The translations under genes were made by a program, and so were the position numbers. Below are positions 7,925-17,307 of a stretch of DNA of 64,000 nt, piece after piece. Source of the DNA: Methyloversatilis universalis EHg5 (GTDB taxonomy: Bacteria > Pseudomonadota > Gammaproteobacteria > Burkholderiales > Rhodocyclaceae). The notes beneath the pieces are model-generated. The model saw nothing but the letters and a program-made list of their open reading frames with translations, was not told where the DNA came from and searched no databases. Each line of letters opens with the position of its first letter. The first letter of the stretch is position 1. The DNA lies in the NCBI RefSeq assembly GCF_000378945.1, contig NZ_KB900539.1:4020507-4084506 (forward strand), read 5' to 3'.

Positions 7925-9451
7925 TCAGATCCCGAACAGCCGCCACAGCTCGATGCCGATCAGCGTCGCCAGCAGCAGGCAGAGCACGCGCAACCAGCGC
8001 ATCAGGCCGCGATGGCGACGCTCGACGGCGGCCGGCTCCAGCGCCACATCGAATTCGGCGGCGCGGCCGAGCACCCGGTGCGCCAGCCGCGGCAGTTCGG
8101 GCAGCGTGAGCGCCCAGCCCGGCGCCTCATCCGCCAGCTTGCGGCGCAGCGCGCGCCAGCCCATCTGCTCGTTCATCCAGCGTTCGAGGAAGGGCTTGGC
8201 GGTCTTCCACAGATCGAGGTCCGGGTCGAGCTGGCGACCCAGGCCTTCGATATTGAGCAGGGTCTTCTGCAGCATGACCAGCTGCGGCTGGATTTCGACA
8301 TTGAAGCGGCGCGACACCTGGAACAGCCGCAACAGCGTGCGGCCGAACTCGATTTCCTTCAGCGGCTTGTCGAAGATGGGTTCGCACACCGCGCGGATCG
8401 CCGCCTCGAATTCATCGACCCGGGTGCCACGCGGCACCCAGCCGGCATCGACGTGGGCCTGCGCCACCCGCTTGTAGTCGCGCTGGAAGAAGGCGAGGAA
8501 GTTCTGCGCCAGGTAGTTCTTGTCGACGTCGGTGAGCGTGCCCATGATGCCGAAGTCAAGCGCGATGTATTGGCCATCCGGCGACACGAAAATATTGCCC
8601 GGATGCATGTCGGCGTGGAAAAAGCCGTCGCGGAACACCTGGGTGAAGAAGATTTCGACGCCGGAGCGCGACAGCGCCGCCATGTCCACGCCCTGGGCGC
8701 GCAGCGCATCGACCTGCGACACCGGCAGACCGTGCATGCGCTGCATCACCATGACGCTGGGACCACAGTAGTCCCAGTACACCTCAGGCACCGACAGCAG
8801 CGGCGAGTCGCGGAAATTGCGGCGCAGCTGCGAACAGTTCGACGCCTCGCGCATCAGGTCCAGTTCGTCGCCGAGGTGCTTGGAGAACTCTGCCACCACC
8901 TCGCGCGCCTTCAGCCGGCGGCCTTCCGACCACACCCGTTCGAGCAGCGCGGCGGCGGTTTCCATCAGCGCGATGTCGTTGGCGATGATGTGCTCGATGC
9001 CCGGCCGCAGCACCTTGACCGCGACCTCCTCGCCGGTGGGCAGCACCGCGAAATGCACCTGCGCCACCGAGGCGGAGGCCACCGGCTGCGTTTCGAAGCT
9101 GGCGAACACCTGCGACAGCGGCCGGCCATAGAACGTTTCCAGCCGCGCGATCGCCTGTTCCGACGGGAAGGGCGGCACGCGGTCCTGCAGCTTGGCCAGC
9201 TCGTCCGCCAGATCCGGCGGCAGCAGATCGCGCCGGGTGGACAGCATCTGGCCGAACTTGACGAAGATGGGCCCGAGCGCCTCCAGCGCCTGGCGCAGAC
9301 GCACCGCGCGCGGCGCGTCGAAACGGCGGCCGAGCCGGGTCACCCGCAGCAGGCCGGCGAAGCGCAGCTTGCTGCCGGCGTCGATCAGCATCTGGTCCAG
9401 CCCGTAGCGCAGGCTGACCGTCACGATCTTGAGCAGTCGCAACCAGCGCAT
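7925..9451 (-). CDS. ubiB: Ubiquinone biosynthesis protein UbiB (atypical kinase/ATPase)
   Basis: A 508-residue ABC1/ADCK/UbiB protein-kinase-like enzyme. The N-terminal KxGQ segment '[32 protein letters not shown]' and the Ala-rich nucleotide loop 'ASASVAQVH' are the two hallmarks of the UbiB family. They are followed by the catalytic 'FHADMHPGN' and 'ALDFGIMG' motifs. The C-terminus carries a membrane anchor (about residues 485-505, '[18 protein letters not shown]'). UbiB is an ATPase needed for ubiquinone biosynthesis and probably extracts or delivers lipid precursors at the inner membrane. The length matches E. coli UbiB. No other ubi gene adjoins it. Confidence 0.95.
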   Translation of the reverse strand: MRWLRLLKIVTVSLRYGLDQMLIDAGSKLRFAGLLRVTRLGRRFDAPRAVRLRQALEALGPIFVKFGQMLSTRRDLLPPDLADELAKLQDRVPPFPSEQAIARLETFYGRPLSQVFASFETQPVASASVAQVHFAVLPTGEEVAVKVLRPGIEHIIANDIALMETAAALLERVWSEGRRLKAREVVAEFSKHLGDELDLMREASNCSQLRRNFRDSPLLSVPEVYWDYCGPSVMVMQRMHGLPVSQVDALRAQGVDMAALSRSGVEIFFTQVFRDGFFHADMHPGNIFVSPDGQYIALDFGIMGTLTDVDKNYLAQNFLAFFQRDYKRVAQAHVDAGWVPRGTRVDEFEAAIRAVCEPIFDKPLKEIEFGRTLLRLFQVSRRFNVEIQPQLVMLQKTLLNIEGLGRQLDPDLDLWKTAKPFLERWMNEQMGWRALRRKLADEAPGWALTLPELPRLAHRVLGRAAEFDVALEPAAVERRHRGLMRWLRVLCLLLATLIGIELWRLFGI

Positions 9452-9655
9452 CGGCTCAGGTCCTCGCCGGAGGGGTAATCAGGGTCGGACGGGCGGCGTG
9501 AAACGTCATGTTGCTAAACAGTGCGGGCGCGCAGGGAGCGCGCACTGTACAAGAAGGGCTGCCGGCCCGGAAGCCGCGCCGGGAAGGCGGCCACGGGCTC
9601 GCGTTATACTTCGCCGCTTCCGAATGCATACGCGCCCTGCGCCCCTGTTTCATCC

Positions 9656-11398
9656 ATGACCCCCGAACTGCGCCTGGAACTGACCCGTCTGCTGCATGCC
9701 TCGCTCGCCAGCGTGGCACCGGATCTCGCCGCGCCCGACATCATCCTCGACCGCCCGAAGCAGGCCGCCCACGGCGACCTCGCCTGCAATGTCGCCCTGC
9801 AACTCGCGAAGGCGCTGAAGCAGAACCCGCGCGTGATCGCCGAGCGCATCGTGCGTGAACTGCCGCCGTCGACGCTGATCGAGCGCGCCGAAGTGGCGGG
9901 CGCCGGCTTCATCAACTTCTTCTTCAGCGCCACGGTGAAGCAGGCCATCGTCGGCCGCATCCTCGCCGAAGGCGAACGCTACGGCCGCTCCGACAGCGGC
10001 GCCGGCAAGAAGGTGCAGATCGAGTTCGTGTCGGCCAACCCGACCGGCCCGCTGCACGTCGGCCACGGCCGCGGTGCGGCTTACGGTTCGGCACTGTCCA
10101 ACCTGCTCGAAGCCGCCGGCTATGCGGTCACCCGCGAGTTCTACGTAAACGACGCCGGACGCCAGATGGACATCCTGGCGGTGTCGGTGTGGCTGCGCTA
10201 CATGGAAACCCAGGGCACGGCGATCAAGTTCCCGGCCGACGGCTACCGCGGCGACTACGTGCGCGACATCGGCTCGGAACTGTTCGTGCAGCAGGGCCCG
10301 CGCCTGAACCGCCATACCGCCGACCTGCCTGACGCCTCGGTGCCCGGCGACACCGCTGACGCCCAGCTCGACGCGCTGATCGCCACCGCCAAGAAGTCGC
10401 TCGGCGACGACTGGTGGACGGTGCACCGCTTCGCGCTCGACGCCATGCTGGCCGACCAGCGCAACGATCTCGGCGAGTTCCGCGTGCATTACGACGTGTG
10501 GTACTCGGAACAGTCACTGCACACCAATGGTGCGGTCGACCGCGCGGTGAAACGCCTGCAGGACGCCGGCCACATCTACGAACAGGATGGCGCGCTGTGG
10601 TTCCGCTCCACCCACTTCGGTGACGAGAAGGACCGCGTGGTCCGCCGCGACAACGGCATCTACACCTATTTCGCGTCCGACATCGCCTACCACGCCGAAA
10701 AGTTCGCGCGCGGCTTCGATCTGGTGATCGACGTGTGGGGCGCCGACCACCACGGCTACATTCCGCGGGTGAAGGGCGCGCTGACCGCGCTGGGCGAGAA
10801 TCCGGACCGGCTGGAAATCGCGCTGGTGCAGTTCGCGGTGCTCTACCGTGGCGGCGAGAAGGCAGCCATGGGCAAGCGCTCGGGCGACTTCGTCACGCTG
10901 CGCGACCTGCGCGCCGAAGTGGGCAACGACGCCGCCCGCTTCTTCTACGTGCTGCGCAAGAGCGACCAGCATCTGGATTTCGACCTCGATCTGGCCAAGT
11001 CCGAATCGAACGACAACCCGGTCTATTACATCCAGTACGCGCACGCGCGCATCTGTTCGGTCATCCGTGAAGCGGTGGCCAATCACGCGCTCGACCTGTC
11101 GCTGCTGCCGGAGGTGCCGATGGACAGCCTGTCCGGCGAGAAGGAACTGCTGCTGGCACAGCGCCTGGCCGAATTCCCGGACGTGATCACCGCCGCAGTG
11201 GCCGACCGCGCGCCGCATTCGGTGGCCTTCTACCTGCGCGACGTGGCGTCCGACTTCCACGCCTTCTACAACGCCTCGCGCATGCTGGTGGACGATCTGG
11301 CCGTGCGCGAAGCCCGCCTTGCACTGGCGGCGGCCACCCGGCAGGTCATCGCCAACGGCCTCGCACTGCTCGGCGTGTCTGCCCCGGAAACCATGTAA
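9656..11398 (+). CDS. argS: Arginyl-tRNA synthetase
   Basis: A 580-residue class Ia aminoacyl-tRNA synthetase. An N-terminal Arg-tRNA-synthetase domain comes first, then the HIGH-type motif 'NPTGPLHVGHGRGAAYG' around residue 130, the 'EFYVNDAGRQMD' signature, the KMSK-equivalent 'AAMGKRSGDF', and a C-terminal DALR anticodon-binding domain ('HAFYNASRML'). It charges tRNA-Arg. I chose the ATG at 9656 because the protein then matches the usual family start and length; the frame is open about 135 nt further upstream. The next gene begins on the base after the stop codon, so the two are translationally coupled. Confidence 0.97.
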   Translation: MTPELRLELTRLLHASLASVAPDLAAPDIILDRPKQAAHGDLACNVALQLAKALKQNPRVIAERIVRELPPSTLIERAEVAGAGFINFFFSATVKQAIVGRILAEGERYGRSDSGAGKKVQIEFVSANPTGPLHVGHGRGAAYGSALSNLLEAAGYAVTREFYVNDAGRQMDILAVSVWLRYMETQGTAIKFPADGYRGDYVRDIGSELFVQQGPRLNRHTADLPDASVPGDTADAQLDALIATAKKSLGDDWWTVHRFALDAMLADQRNDLGEFRVHYDVWYSEQSLHTNGAVDRAVKRLQDAGHIYEQDGALWFRSTHFGDEKDRVVRRDNGIYTYFASDIAYHAEKFARGFDLVIDVWGADHHGYIPRVKGALTALGENPDRLEIALVQFAVLYRGGEKAAMGKRSGDFVTLRDLRAEVGNDAARFFYVLRKSDQHLDFDLDLAKSESNDNPVYYIQYAHARICSVIREAVANHALDLSLLPEVPMDSLSGEKELLLAQRLAEFPDVITAAVADRAPHSVAFYLRDVASDFHAFYNASRMLVDDLAVREARLALAAATRQVIANGLALLGVSAPETM

Positions 11399-11998
11399 AT
11401 GGCCAAAGCCCCGCAGAAGAAGGCCTCACCCCGCAACAACCGCGGCGGCACCGTGGTCGGCATCTTCATCGGTCTGGTGCTGGGCGTGGTGCTGAGCGCC
11501 GGCGTCATGTGGTACATCCACGGCTCCTCGCTGCCGCTGCAGGTGCGCGAGAACGCGCCGGCACCCGGCCATGCCCCGGCACAGCCGGCGGCACTGCCGG
11601 GCAAGCCGGGCGACAAGGCCGCCGTGCCGGCACCGGCCGAAGCCAAGCGCTTCGATTTCTACGACCTGCTGCCCGGCAACGCGCAAACGCCGGGCAGCGA
11701 CAAGCCTGCGGCCGAAGCGGCGCCAGCGCCGGCACCCGCCGCGGCCGCACCGGCGGCGGACACCCCGGCCGCCAAGCTCATCCTGCAGGCCGGCGCCTTC
11801 TCTTCGGAAGAAGAAGCGGACAACCTGCGGGCGCGTCTTGCGTTGATCGGTCTGGAATCCGGCGTACAGAAGGTGACGGTGGCCGGCAAGGGCACGCTCT
11901 ACCGCGTGCGTCTCGGCCCCTTCGCCAGCGCGGAAGACATGCAGCGCACGCGCGCTGAACTGGCACAGAACGGAATCGAGGCATCGGTTGTCCGATGA
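11399..11998 (+). CDS. SPOR-domain cell division protein (FtsN-like)
   Basis: A 199-residue bitopic membrane protein. A short basic cytoplasmic tail (KAPQKKASPRNNRGG) leads into one transmembrane helix (about residues 15-38, 'VVGIFIGLVLGVVLSAGVMWYI'). A long Ala/Pro-rich periplasmic linker follows, then a C-terminal SPOR domain (about 122-198, 'LILQAGAFSSEEEADNLRARL' ... 'YRVRLGPFASAEDM'). SPOR domains bind denuded peptidoglycan at the septum; the architecture is that of FtsN. The start codon directly abuts the argS stop, an arrangement common in betaproteobacteria. Confidence 0.88.
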   Translation: MAKAPQKKASPRNNRGGTVVGIFIGLVLGVVLSAGVMWYIHGSSLPLQVRENAPAPGHAPAQPAALPGKPGDKAAVPAPAEAKRFDFYDLLPGNAQTPGSDKPAAEAAPAPAPAAAAPAADTPAAKLILQAGAFSSEEEADNLRARLALIGLESGVQKVTVAGKGTLYRVRLGPFASAEDMQRTRAELAQNGIEASVVR

Positions 11999-12029
11999 CA
12001 CCGGATCGATACGGAATACAGGAGAACAC

Positions 12030-12668
12030 ATGAAATTCGGATTCAAGACGCTCGCAGCGCTGGCTATCGCCGGCTTCATGTCCATGGGTGTGAGCGCAGC
12101 ACCGCTGACCGACAAGGACTTCCGCGAAATCAAGCCGGCGCAGTCCACCGAACCGGGCAACAAGGTCGAAGTGATCGAGTTCTTCTGGTACGGCTGCCCG
12201 CACTGCTTCGATCTGGAACCCACGCTGAAGAAGTGGCTGGCCAAGATGCCGGCAGACGTCACCTTCAAGCGGGTACCGGCCATCTTCCGCCAGTCCTGGG
12301 TGCCGGGCGCGCAGACCTACTACACGCTGGAAACCCTGGGTGAGCTGGATCGTCTGCACGGCAAGGTGTTCGACGCCATTCATGTCGACCGCCAGCCGTT
12401 CAACGACGTCGGCGCCATTTCGGCCTGGATGGGCAAGAACGGCATCGACGCGAAGAAGTTCGAAGAGACCGCCAAGTCCTTCGCGGTGTCCGGCAAGGTG
12501 CAGCGCGCGCAGCAGATGAGCGCCGCCTATCAGCTCACCGGCGTGCCGGCGCTGGTGGTTGATGGCAAGTACATCGCGCTGGGCAACAGCTACGAAACCA
12601 TGCTGGTGAATCTGGATGCGCTGATCGAGCGCGCACGCGCCGAACGCGCCGCCGCCGGCAAGAAGTGA
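12030..12668 (+). CDS. dsbA: Thiol:disulfide interchange protein DsbA
   Basis: A 212-residue periplasmic oxidase with a signal peptide ending near 'GVSA' (residue 23). The thioredoxin-fold active site C56-P-H-C59 ('FFWYGCPHCFDLEP') is that of DsbA, and the cis-proline loop 'TGVPALVVDG' is present. DsbA introduces disulfides into secreted proteins and is recycled by DsbB. A GGAG ribosome-binding site precedes the ATG. It follows the SPOR gene by 31 nt. A hairpin with a T-run starts 23 nt after its stop but lies inside the next reading frame. Confidence 0.96.
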   Translation: MKFGFKTLAALAIAGFMSMGVSAAPLTDKDFREIKPAQSTEPGNKVEVIEFFWYGCPHCFDLEPTLKKWLAKMPADVTFKRVPAIFRQSWVPGAQTYYTLETLGELDRLHGKVFDAIHVDRQPFNDVGAISAWMGKNGIDAKKFEETAKSFAVSGKVQRAQQMSAAYQLTGVPALVVDGKYIALGNSYETMLVNLDALIERARAERAAAGKK

Positions 12669-13468
12669 ATCCGGCCGCTCCGGTGACGACAACGGGTGCC
12701 CGCGTGGTACCCGTTGTTTTTCTGACCGGTGCATCGACCGGCATCGGCGAGGCGCTGGCCCGCCACTACGCGGCACAGGGCGCCACCCTCGGTCTGGTCG
12801 CCCGCCGTGGCGCACTGCTCGACACCCTGCGCGCCCGCCTGCCCGGCCGCCACTTCAGCTATGTGGCCGACGTGCGCGACGCCGACGCGCTGCGTGCCGC
12901 GGCCGAAGCCTTCATCGCCGACGCCGGCCTGCCTGATCTGGTGATCGGCAACGCCGGCGTATCGGTCGGCACGCTGACCGGCGAACAGGACGACCTGCCC
13001 GCCTTCGAAGCGGTGTTCGACATCAATGTGCTGGGCCTGGTGCGCACCTTCGCGCCCTTCGTGAAACCGATGCAGGCGCGCGGCTCGGGCACGCTGGTCG
13101 GCATCGCCTCGGTCGCCGGCATCCGCGGCCTGCCCGGCGCCGGCGCCTATAGCGCCTCCAAGTCAGCCGCCATCAGCTATCTCGAAAGCCTGCGGGTCGA
13201 ACTGCGCGGCAGCGGCGTGCAGGTGAAAACGCTGTGCCCGGGCTACATCGACACGCCGATGACCGAGAAGAACCCCTACCCCATGCCCTTCATGCTGGAT
13301 GCCGACGACGCGGCGGCGCGCTTCGCCCGCTTCTTCGACAGCCGGCGCAGCTACGCGGTCATTCCGTGGCAGATGGGGATGGTGGCAAAACTGATGCGGC
13401 TGCTGCCCAACCCGGTGTATGACGCACTGGCGGTGAAATCGGGGCGCAAGCCGCGCGGCACGCTGTAG
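12665..13468 (+). CDS. SDR family NAD(P)-dependent oxidoreductase
   Basis: A 267-residue classical short-chain dehydrogenase. It has the cofactor motif 'LTGASTGIGEAL' (TGxxxGxG), 'NAGVSVG' (NNAG-equivalent), the catalytic serine segment 'VGIASVAG' and the 'YSASKSA' (YxxxK) motif, then 'LCPGYIDTPM'. The C-terminus matches the group of SDRs often annotated as short-chain dehydrogenases of lipid or unknown substrates. A GTG start at 12665 would overlap the dsbA stop by 4 nt. However, an intrinsic terminator lies across residues 9-19, so translation may begin at an internal GTG (near 12704), just before the Rossmann strand. Substrate unknown. Confidence 0.85.
   Translation: MNPAAPVTTTGARVVPVVFLTGASTGIGEALARHYAAQGATLGLVARRGALLDTLRARLPGRHFSYVADVRDADALRAAAEAFIADAGLPDLVIGNAGVSVGTLTGEQDDLPAFEAVFDINVLGLVRTFAPFVKPMQARGSGTLVGIASVAGIRGLPGAGAYSASKSAAISYLESLRVELRGSGVQVKTLCPGYIDTPMTEKNPYPMPFMLDADDAAARFARFFDSRRSYAVIPWQMGMVAKLMRLLPNPVYDALAVKSGRKPRGTL
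12691..12722 (+). terminator. Intrinsic terminator after dsbA, inside the next reading frame
   Basis: A perfect 8-bp stem (CAACGGGT / ACCCGTTG) with an 11-nt loop is followed directly by five T residues. It lies 23 nt past the dsbA stop but overlaps the first codons of the SDR gene, so it should uncouple SDR expression from dsbA. Confidence 0.75.
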
Positions 13469-13511
13469 GGGCCGCGTGAAGGTTCGGCGCTGAATCCCGA
13501 TCCCGCTGCGG

Positions 13512-14324
13512 TCAATCGGCGCCCGGCCGAGCCCACATCGCATGAAAGTGATGCACCGGCCCGCGGCCACCGCCGACTTCCAGCTGATCCGCCGCCGCCA
13601 GCGCCGCATTGAGATAGTCCTTCGCGCGACGCACCGCGCTCACCGTATCGGTGGTCGGCAGCAGCGCCGCGACGGCCGCGGCCAGCGTGCAGCCGGTGCC
13701 GTGATCGCGGGTGGTGGAGAGGCGCTGCGCCGGCAGTTCGAGCACGCCCTCCGGGCCGCCCAGCAGATCGGTGCTGTGCGGCGCACGCAGATGGCCGCCC
13801 TTGAGCAGCACCCACTGCGGCCCGAGCGCCGTCAGGGCGGCCAGCATGGCGCGCATGTCGTCCAGCGTCTGCGGCGGCGGGCAATCGAGCAGCACCGCCG
13901 CTTCCGGCAGATTGGGCGTAATAAGCGTCGCCAGCGGCAGCAGTTCGTCGCGCAGCGCGGCCACCGCGTCCGGCAGCAGCAGATGGTCGCCGCTCTTGGC
14001 CACCATGACCGGATCGACCACCACCGGGCAGCGCGCATGCCGGCGCAGCCGGTCCGCCACCACGCGGGCGATCGCGGCGTTGGCGATCATGCCCACCTTC
14101 ACCGCATCGACCCGCACGTCGTCGAACACCGCGTCGATCTGCGCGCCGACGAAATCCGGCTCCAGCACCACGAAGCTGCGCACACCGCGGGTGTTCTGCG
14201 CCACCACCGCGGTGATCGCGCCCATGCCGTAGGCGCCGAGCGCGGAAAAGGTCTTGAGGTCGGCCTGCAGGCCGGCACCGCCGGTCGGGTCGGTGCCGGC
14301 GATGGTGAGGACGTTGGCAATCAT
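13512..14324 (-). CDS. thiD: Hydroxymethylpyrimidine/phosphomethylpyrimidine kinase ThiD
   Basis: A 270-residue ribokinase-fold kinase. The N-terminal 'TIAGTDPTGGAGLQADLKTF' is the classical ThiD signature. Later come 'VVDPVMVAKSGDHLL', 'LITPNLPEA' and the catalytic 'DHGTGCTLAAAVAALL' (GTGC anion hole). It phosphorylates HMP and HMP-P to HMP-PP for thiamine assembly. I used the ATG at 14322-14324; a GTG six codons upstream is also possible. It is followed 28 nt upstream on the same strand by hemL, and thiE and a second thiD-like gene lie in the same run, so a thiamine/haem cluster is apparent. Confidence 0.93.
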   Translation of the reverse strand: MIANVLTIAGTDPTGGAGLQADLKTFSALGAYGMGAITAVVAQNTRGVRSFVVLEPDFVGAQIDAVFDDVRVDAVKVGMIANAAIARVVADRLRRHARCPVVVDPVMVAKSGDHLLLPDAVAALRDELLPLATLITPNLPEAAVLLDCPPPQTLDDMRAMLAALTALGPQWVLLKGGHLRAPHSTDLLGGPEGVLELPAQRLSTTRDHGTGCTLAAAVAALLPTTDTVSAVRRAKDYLNAALAAADQLEVGGGRGPVHHFHAMWARPGAD

Positions 14325-14352
14325 CGCCGTGCCGCCGAACACGTGGCTGCGG

Positions 14353-15636
14353 TCACGCCGCCTTCGCGAACGCCGCCTTCGCCCGCGCGATGGTCTGCGC
14401 GATGTCGTCCTCGCTGTGCGCGCCCGACACGAATCCCGCTTCGAAGGCGGAGGGCGCGAGGTAGACGCCGGCGTCCAGCATGGCGTGGAAGAAGCGGTTG
14501 AAGCGTTCGCGGTCGGACTGCATCACTTCGGCGTAGCTCGCCGGGCAGCCGTCGCGGAAGTAGAGGCCGAACATGCCGCCGACCGACTGGGCGGAGAAGG
14601 TGACGCCGGCCTCTTTCGCGGCGGCGACCAGGCCGTCGCAGAACTGCTTCGTGCGGGCGGCGAGGCGGTCGTGGAAGCCGGGGGCGTTGATCAGTTCCAG
14701 CGTTTTCAGGCCGGCGGCCACCGCGACCGGGTTGCCGGACAGCGTGCCTGCCTGATAGACCGCGCCCAGCGGGGCGATGGCGGACATGATGTCGCGCCGG
14801 CCGCCGAAGGCGCCGACCGGCATGCCGCCGCCGATCACCTTGCCCAGCGTGGTGAGGTCGGGCGTGATGCCGAACAGACCCTGGGCGCCGACCGGGCCGA
14901 CGCGGAAGCCGGTCATCACTTCGTCGAAAATGAGCACCGCGCCGTGCTTCGTGCACAGCGCGCGCATGGCGTCGATGAATTCGCGGCTCGGCATGATGAG
15001 GTTCATGTTGCCGACCACCGGCTCGACGATGACGCAGGCGATGCGGCTGCCGTGGTTGCGGAAGCAGTCTTCGAGCTGCTGCACGTCGTTGTAGTCGAGC
15101 ACCAGCGTGTGCTTGGCGAAGTCGTCCGGCACGCCGCCCGAACTGGGGTTGCCGAAGGTGAGCGCGCCGGAGCCGGCCTTCACCAGCAGGCTGTCGGCGT
15201 GGCCGTGGTAGCAGCCCTCGAATTTCACGATGGCGTCACGGCCGGTGAAGCCGCGCGCCAGCCGGATGGCGCTCATGGTCGCTTCGGTGCCGGAGCTGAC
15301 CAGGCGCACCTGCTCGATCGACGGCACGCGGGCGCACAGCGTTTCCGCCATCAGGATTTCCGCCTCGGTCGGCGCGCCGAACGACAGACCGCCGACCGCC
15401 GCCTCCTGCACCGCGCGGATCACCTCCGGGTGCGCGTGGCCGACGATGGCCGGGCCCCAGGAGCCGACATAGTCGATGTATTCGGCGCCGTCGGCGTCCC
15501 ACAGCCGGCTGCCCGCGCCGCGGGTGAAGAAGCGCGGCGTGCCGCCGACCGAGCGGAAGGCGCGCACCGGCGAATTGACGCCGCCGGGAATGCTGCGCTG
15601 GGCGCGTTCGAAAAGCTGTTCGTTGCGGGTGCTCAT
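14353..15636 (-). CDS. hemL: Glutamate-1-semialdehyde 2,1-aminomutase
   Basis: A 427-residue PLP enzyme of aminotransferase class III. Motifs run in family order: '[13 protein letters not shown]', '[20 protein letters not shown]', '[19 protein letters not shown]', '[11 protein letters not shown]', and the PLP-binding lysine K266 in '[19 protein letters not shown]'. It converts glutamate-1-semialdehyde to 5-aminolevulinate, the C5 route into haem and B12. Length and motifs match HemL throughout. It lies between thiE and thiD in one transcriptional direction; a thiE/hemL/thiD neighbourhood is common in proteobacteria. Confidence 0.97.
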   Translation of the reverse strand: MSTRNEQLFERAQRSIPGGVNSPVRAFRSVGGTPRFFTRGAGSRLWDADGAEYIDYVGSWGPAIVGHAHPEVIRAVQEAAVGGLSFGAPTEAEILMAETLCARVPSIEQVRLVSSGTEATMSAIRLARGFTGRDAIVKFEGCYHGHADSLLVKAGSGALTFGNPSSGGVPDDFAKHTLVLDYNDVQQLEDCFRNHGSRIACVIVEPVVGNMNLIMPSREFIDAMRALCTKHGAVLIFDEVMTGFRVGPVGAQGLFGITPDLTTLGKVIGGGMPVGAFGGRRDIMSAIAPLGAVYQAGTLSGNPVAVAAGLKTLELINAPGFHDRLAARTKQFCDGLVAAAKEAGVTFSAQSVGGMFGLYFRDGCPASYAEVMQSDRERFNRFFHAMLDAGVYLAPSAFEAGFVSGAHSEDDIAQTIARAKAAFAKAA

Positions 15637-15670
15637 GGGGAATCCTTCGGGGAATCGTGCGGAAAGGCGG

Positions 15671-16288
15671 TCAGAAGAGCCGGGCGTAGGCGCGGGCCCG
15701 GGCCGCGATGTCGTCGGCGTCGAACAGGTCGGACACCACCGCCAGCAGATCGGCGCCGGCGGCGATCAGTTCCGGCGCGCGCGCCAGCGTGATGCCGCCG
15801 ATGGCGCAGCGCGGCAGGCCGAGGTCGGCCACCTCGGCGAAACGGGCGATCGAAGCCGGCGGCGCCTGCGGCTTGGTGCCGGAGGCGTACATCGAACCGA
15901 AGGCGATGTAGTCGGCACCGGCCGCCGCGGCCGCGCGGGCCAGTGCCGGATCGTCGTAGCAGGACACGCCGAGCAATGCGTCCTTGCCCAGCCGGGCACG
16001 CGCCCGCGCCGGGTCGCCGTCGTCGCGACCGATGTGCACGCCGTCGGCGCTGCAGGCGCGTGCCAGTTCGATGTCGTCGTTGATCACGAACAGCGTGCCG
16101 CACACCGTGGTGATGGCGCGCAGCGCGTCGGCGTCGGCACGCCGCTGGGCAGCATCGGTGGATTTGTTGCGGTACTGCAGCACGACGGCGCCGCCGCCGC
16201 AGGCCGCTTCGGCCGCACGGTAGAGCGCGCCGCCGCTCAGCGCTTCCGGCGTGACCGCGTACAGGCCGCGCAGCGGCTTATGCGTCAT
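15671..16288 (-). CDS. thiE: Thiamine-phosphate synthase ThiE
   Basis: A 205-residue TIM-barrel enzyme. The motifs 'GLYAVTPE', '[12 protein letters not shown]', '[11 protein letters not shown]', 'DGVHIGRDD', 'GVSCYDD', '[16 protein letters not shown]' and 'CAIGGIT' are the family's substrate and phosphate-binding loops. It joins HMP-PP to THZ-P to form thiamine phosphate. Two starts are possible (ATG at 16286-16288 or three codons earlier). Both overlap the end of the upstream thiD-like gene, so the two are translationally coupled. Confidence 0.94.
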   Translation of the reverse strand: MTHKPLRGLYAVTPEALSGGALYRAAEAACGGGAVVLQYRNKSTDAAQRRADADALRAITTVCGTLFVINDDIELARACSADGVHIGRDDGDPARARARLGKDALLGVSCYDDPALARAAAAAGADYIAFGSMYASGTKPQAPPASIARFAEVADLGLPRCAIGGITLARAPELIAAGADLLAVVSDLFDADDIAARARAYARLF

Positions 16289-17231
16289 CGCCGTCATCCT
16301 CGTCGGCTGCGCCGCCGGCAGCGGCCGCGTGCCGTTCGCGCAGGAAGAAGAAGCGGTCCGGCAGATGCTGGCCCATGCCGGGCCGGAAGCCGGATTCCAG
16401 CGTGCGCCAGGTGTACTCCTGCGCGGCGTGCACCGCCTCGCCGATGTCCAGGCCGTGCGCCAGCCAGGCCGCCACCGCGGACGCCAGCGTGCAGCCGGAG
16501 CCGTGGTAGCTGCCGGGCAGGCGGTCCCATTCGTCGCGGCGGATGACGCCGTTCGGGCCGTACAGCACATTGGCGACGCGGGCAGTGGATTCGTGGGTGC
16601 CGGTCAGCAGCACATGGCCGCAGCCGGCGGCGATGAGCTGGCGGGCGCACTGGTCGAGCGAAGGGGTAGCCACGCCGCGGTGGTCGTCCTCCACCGCGTC
16701 GTCGTCATCGTCCAGGTCGTCCTCGTCGGCGAAATCGCCGCCGTCGTCATCGTCATCGTCGTCCGGCTGGGCGAGGCGACGTGCTTCCAGACTGTTGGGC
16801 GTGAGCACGGTGGTGAGCGGCAGCAGCAGTTCCTGCAGCGCAATCACCATGTCCTCGTCCGCCAGTTCGTCGCCGCGGCCGGAGGACAGCACCGGGTCGA
16901 GCACCACCGGCACGTCCGGATAGTCGGAAATGATTTCGGCGATGGCAGCGATGTTCTCGATGCTGCCCATCACGCCGATCTTGAATGCCGCCACCGGCAT
17001 GTCGGCCAGCAGCACCCTCGCCTGATCGACCAGCAGGTCGTCGTCCATGGGCACCACTTCCTCGACCCCGGCGCTGTCCTGCACCGTGACCGCGGTAACC
17101 ACGGTCAGCGCGTGGCAGCCCAGCGCCGACAGCGTCATCAGATCCGCCTGCATGCCGGCCCCGCCAGTGGGGTCGGTCGCGGAAAAGCACATGACAAGCG
17201 GAGGAAGCGCCCGTACATCAGCATTGACCAT
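16278..17231 (-). CDS. Second ThiD-type kinase with an acidic insertion
   Basis: A 317-residue ribokinase-fold protein with the ThiD motifs 'SATDPTGGAGMQADLMTL', 'AFKIGVMGS', 'VVLDPVLSSGRGDELAD', 'VLTPNSLEARRLA' and the catalytic 'YHGSGCTLASAVAAWL'. Unlike the nearby thiD, it carries an insert at about residues 157-183 made almost wholly of Asp/Glu, and an acidic C-terminal tail ('DEDDGDDA'). The insert falls right after the 'TPNSLEA' loop, outside the catalytic motifs. It is probably an active HMP or HMP-P kinase, or a specialised paralogue, coupled to thiE by an overlap of about 10-20 nt. It starts 76 nt from a divergent rubredoxin gene. Confidence 0.85.
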   Translation of the reverse strand: MVNADVRALPPLVMCFSATDPTGGAGMQADLMTLSALGCHALTVVTAVTVQDSAGVEEVVPMDDDLLVDQARVLLADMPVAAFKIGVMGSIENIAAIAEIISDYPDVPVVLDPVLSSGRGDELADEDMVIALQELLLPLTTVLTPNSLEARRLAQPDDDDDDDGGDFADEDDLDDDDDAVEDDHRGVATPSLDQCARQLIAAGCGHVLLTGTHESTARVANVLYGPNGVIRRDEWDRLPGSYHGSGCTLASAVAAWLAHGLDIGEAVHAAQEYTWRTLESGFRPGMGQHLPDRFFFLRERHAAAAGGAADEDDGDDA

Positions 17232-17307
17232 AAAGCGCGCGCCCGGATTGTCGTTACAGATGGTTAATTACGGTAATATCAATTGGATTCTAACAAAGCA
17301 GCCCGCC
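17232..17307. promoter_or_regulatory. AT-rich divergent promoter region (thiamine cluster / rubredoxin)
   Basis: This 76-bp spacer is clearly richer in A+T than its surroundings ('GGTTAATTACGGTAATATC') and separates two divergently transcribed units, so both promoters must lie here or nearby. No hexamer pair with good spacing stands out, and there is no room for a TPP riboswitch. Confidence 0.45.

Noticed and set aside
17232..17307. TPP riboswitch before the thiamine cluster
   Set aside because: The 76-bp spacer is too short and lacks the CTGAGA and ACCTGA-type THI-box sequences.
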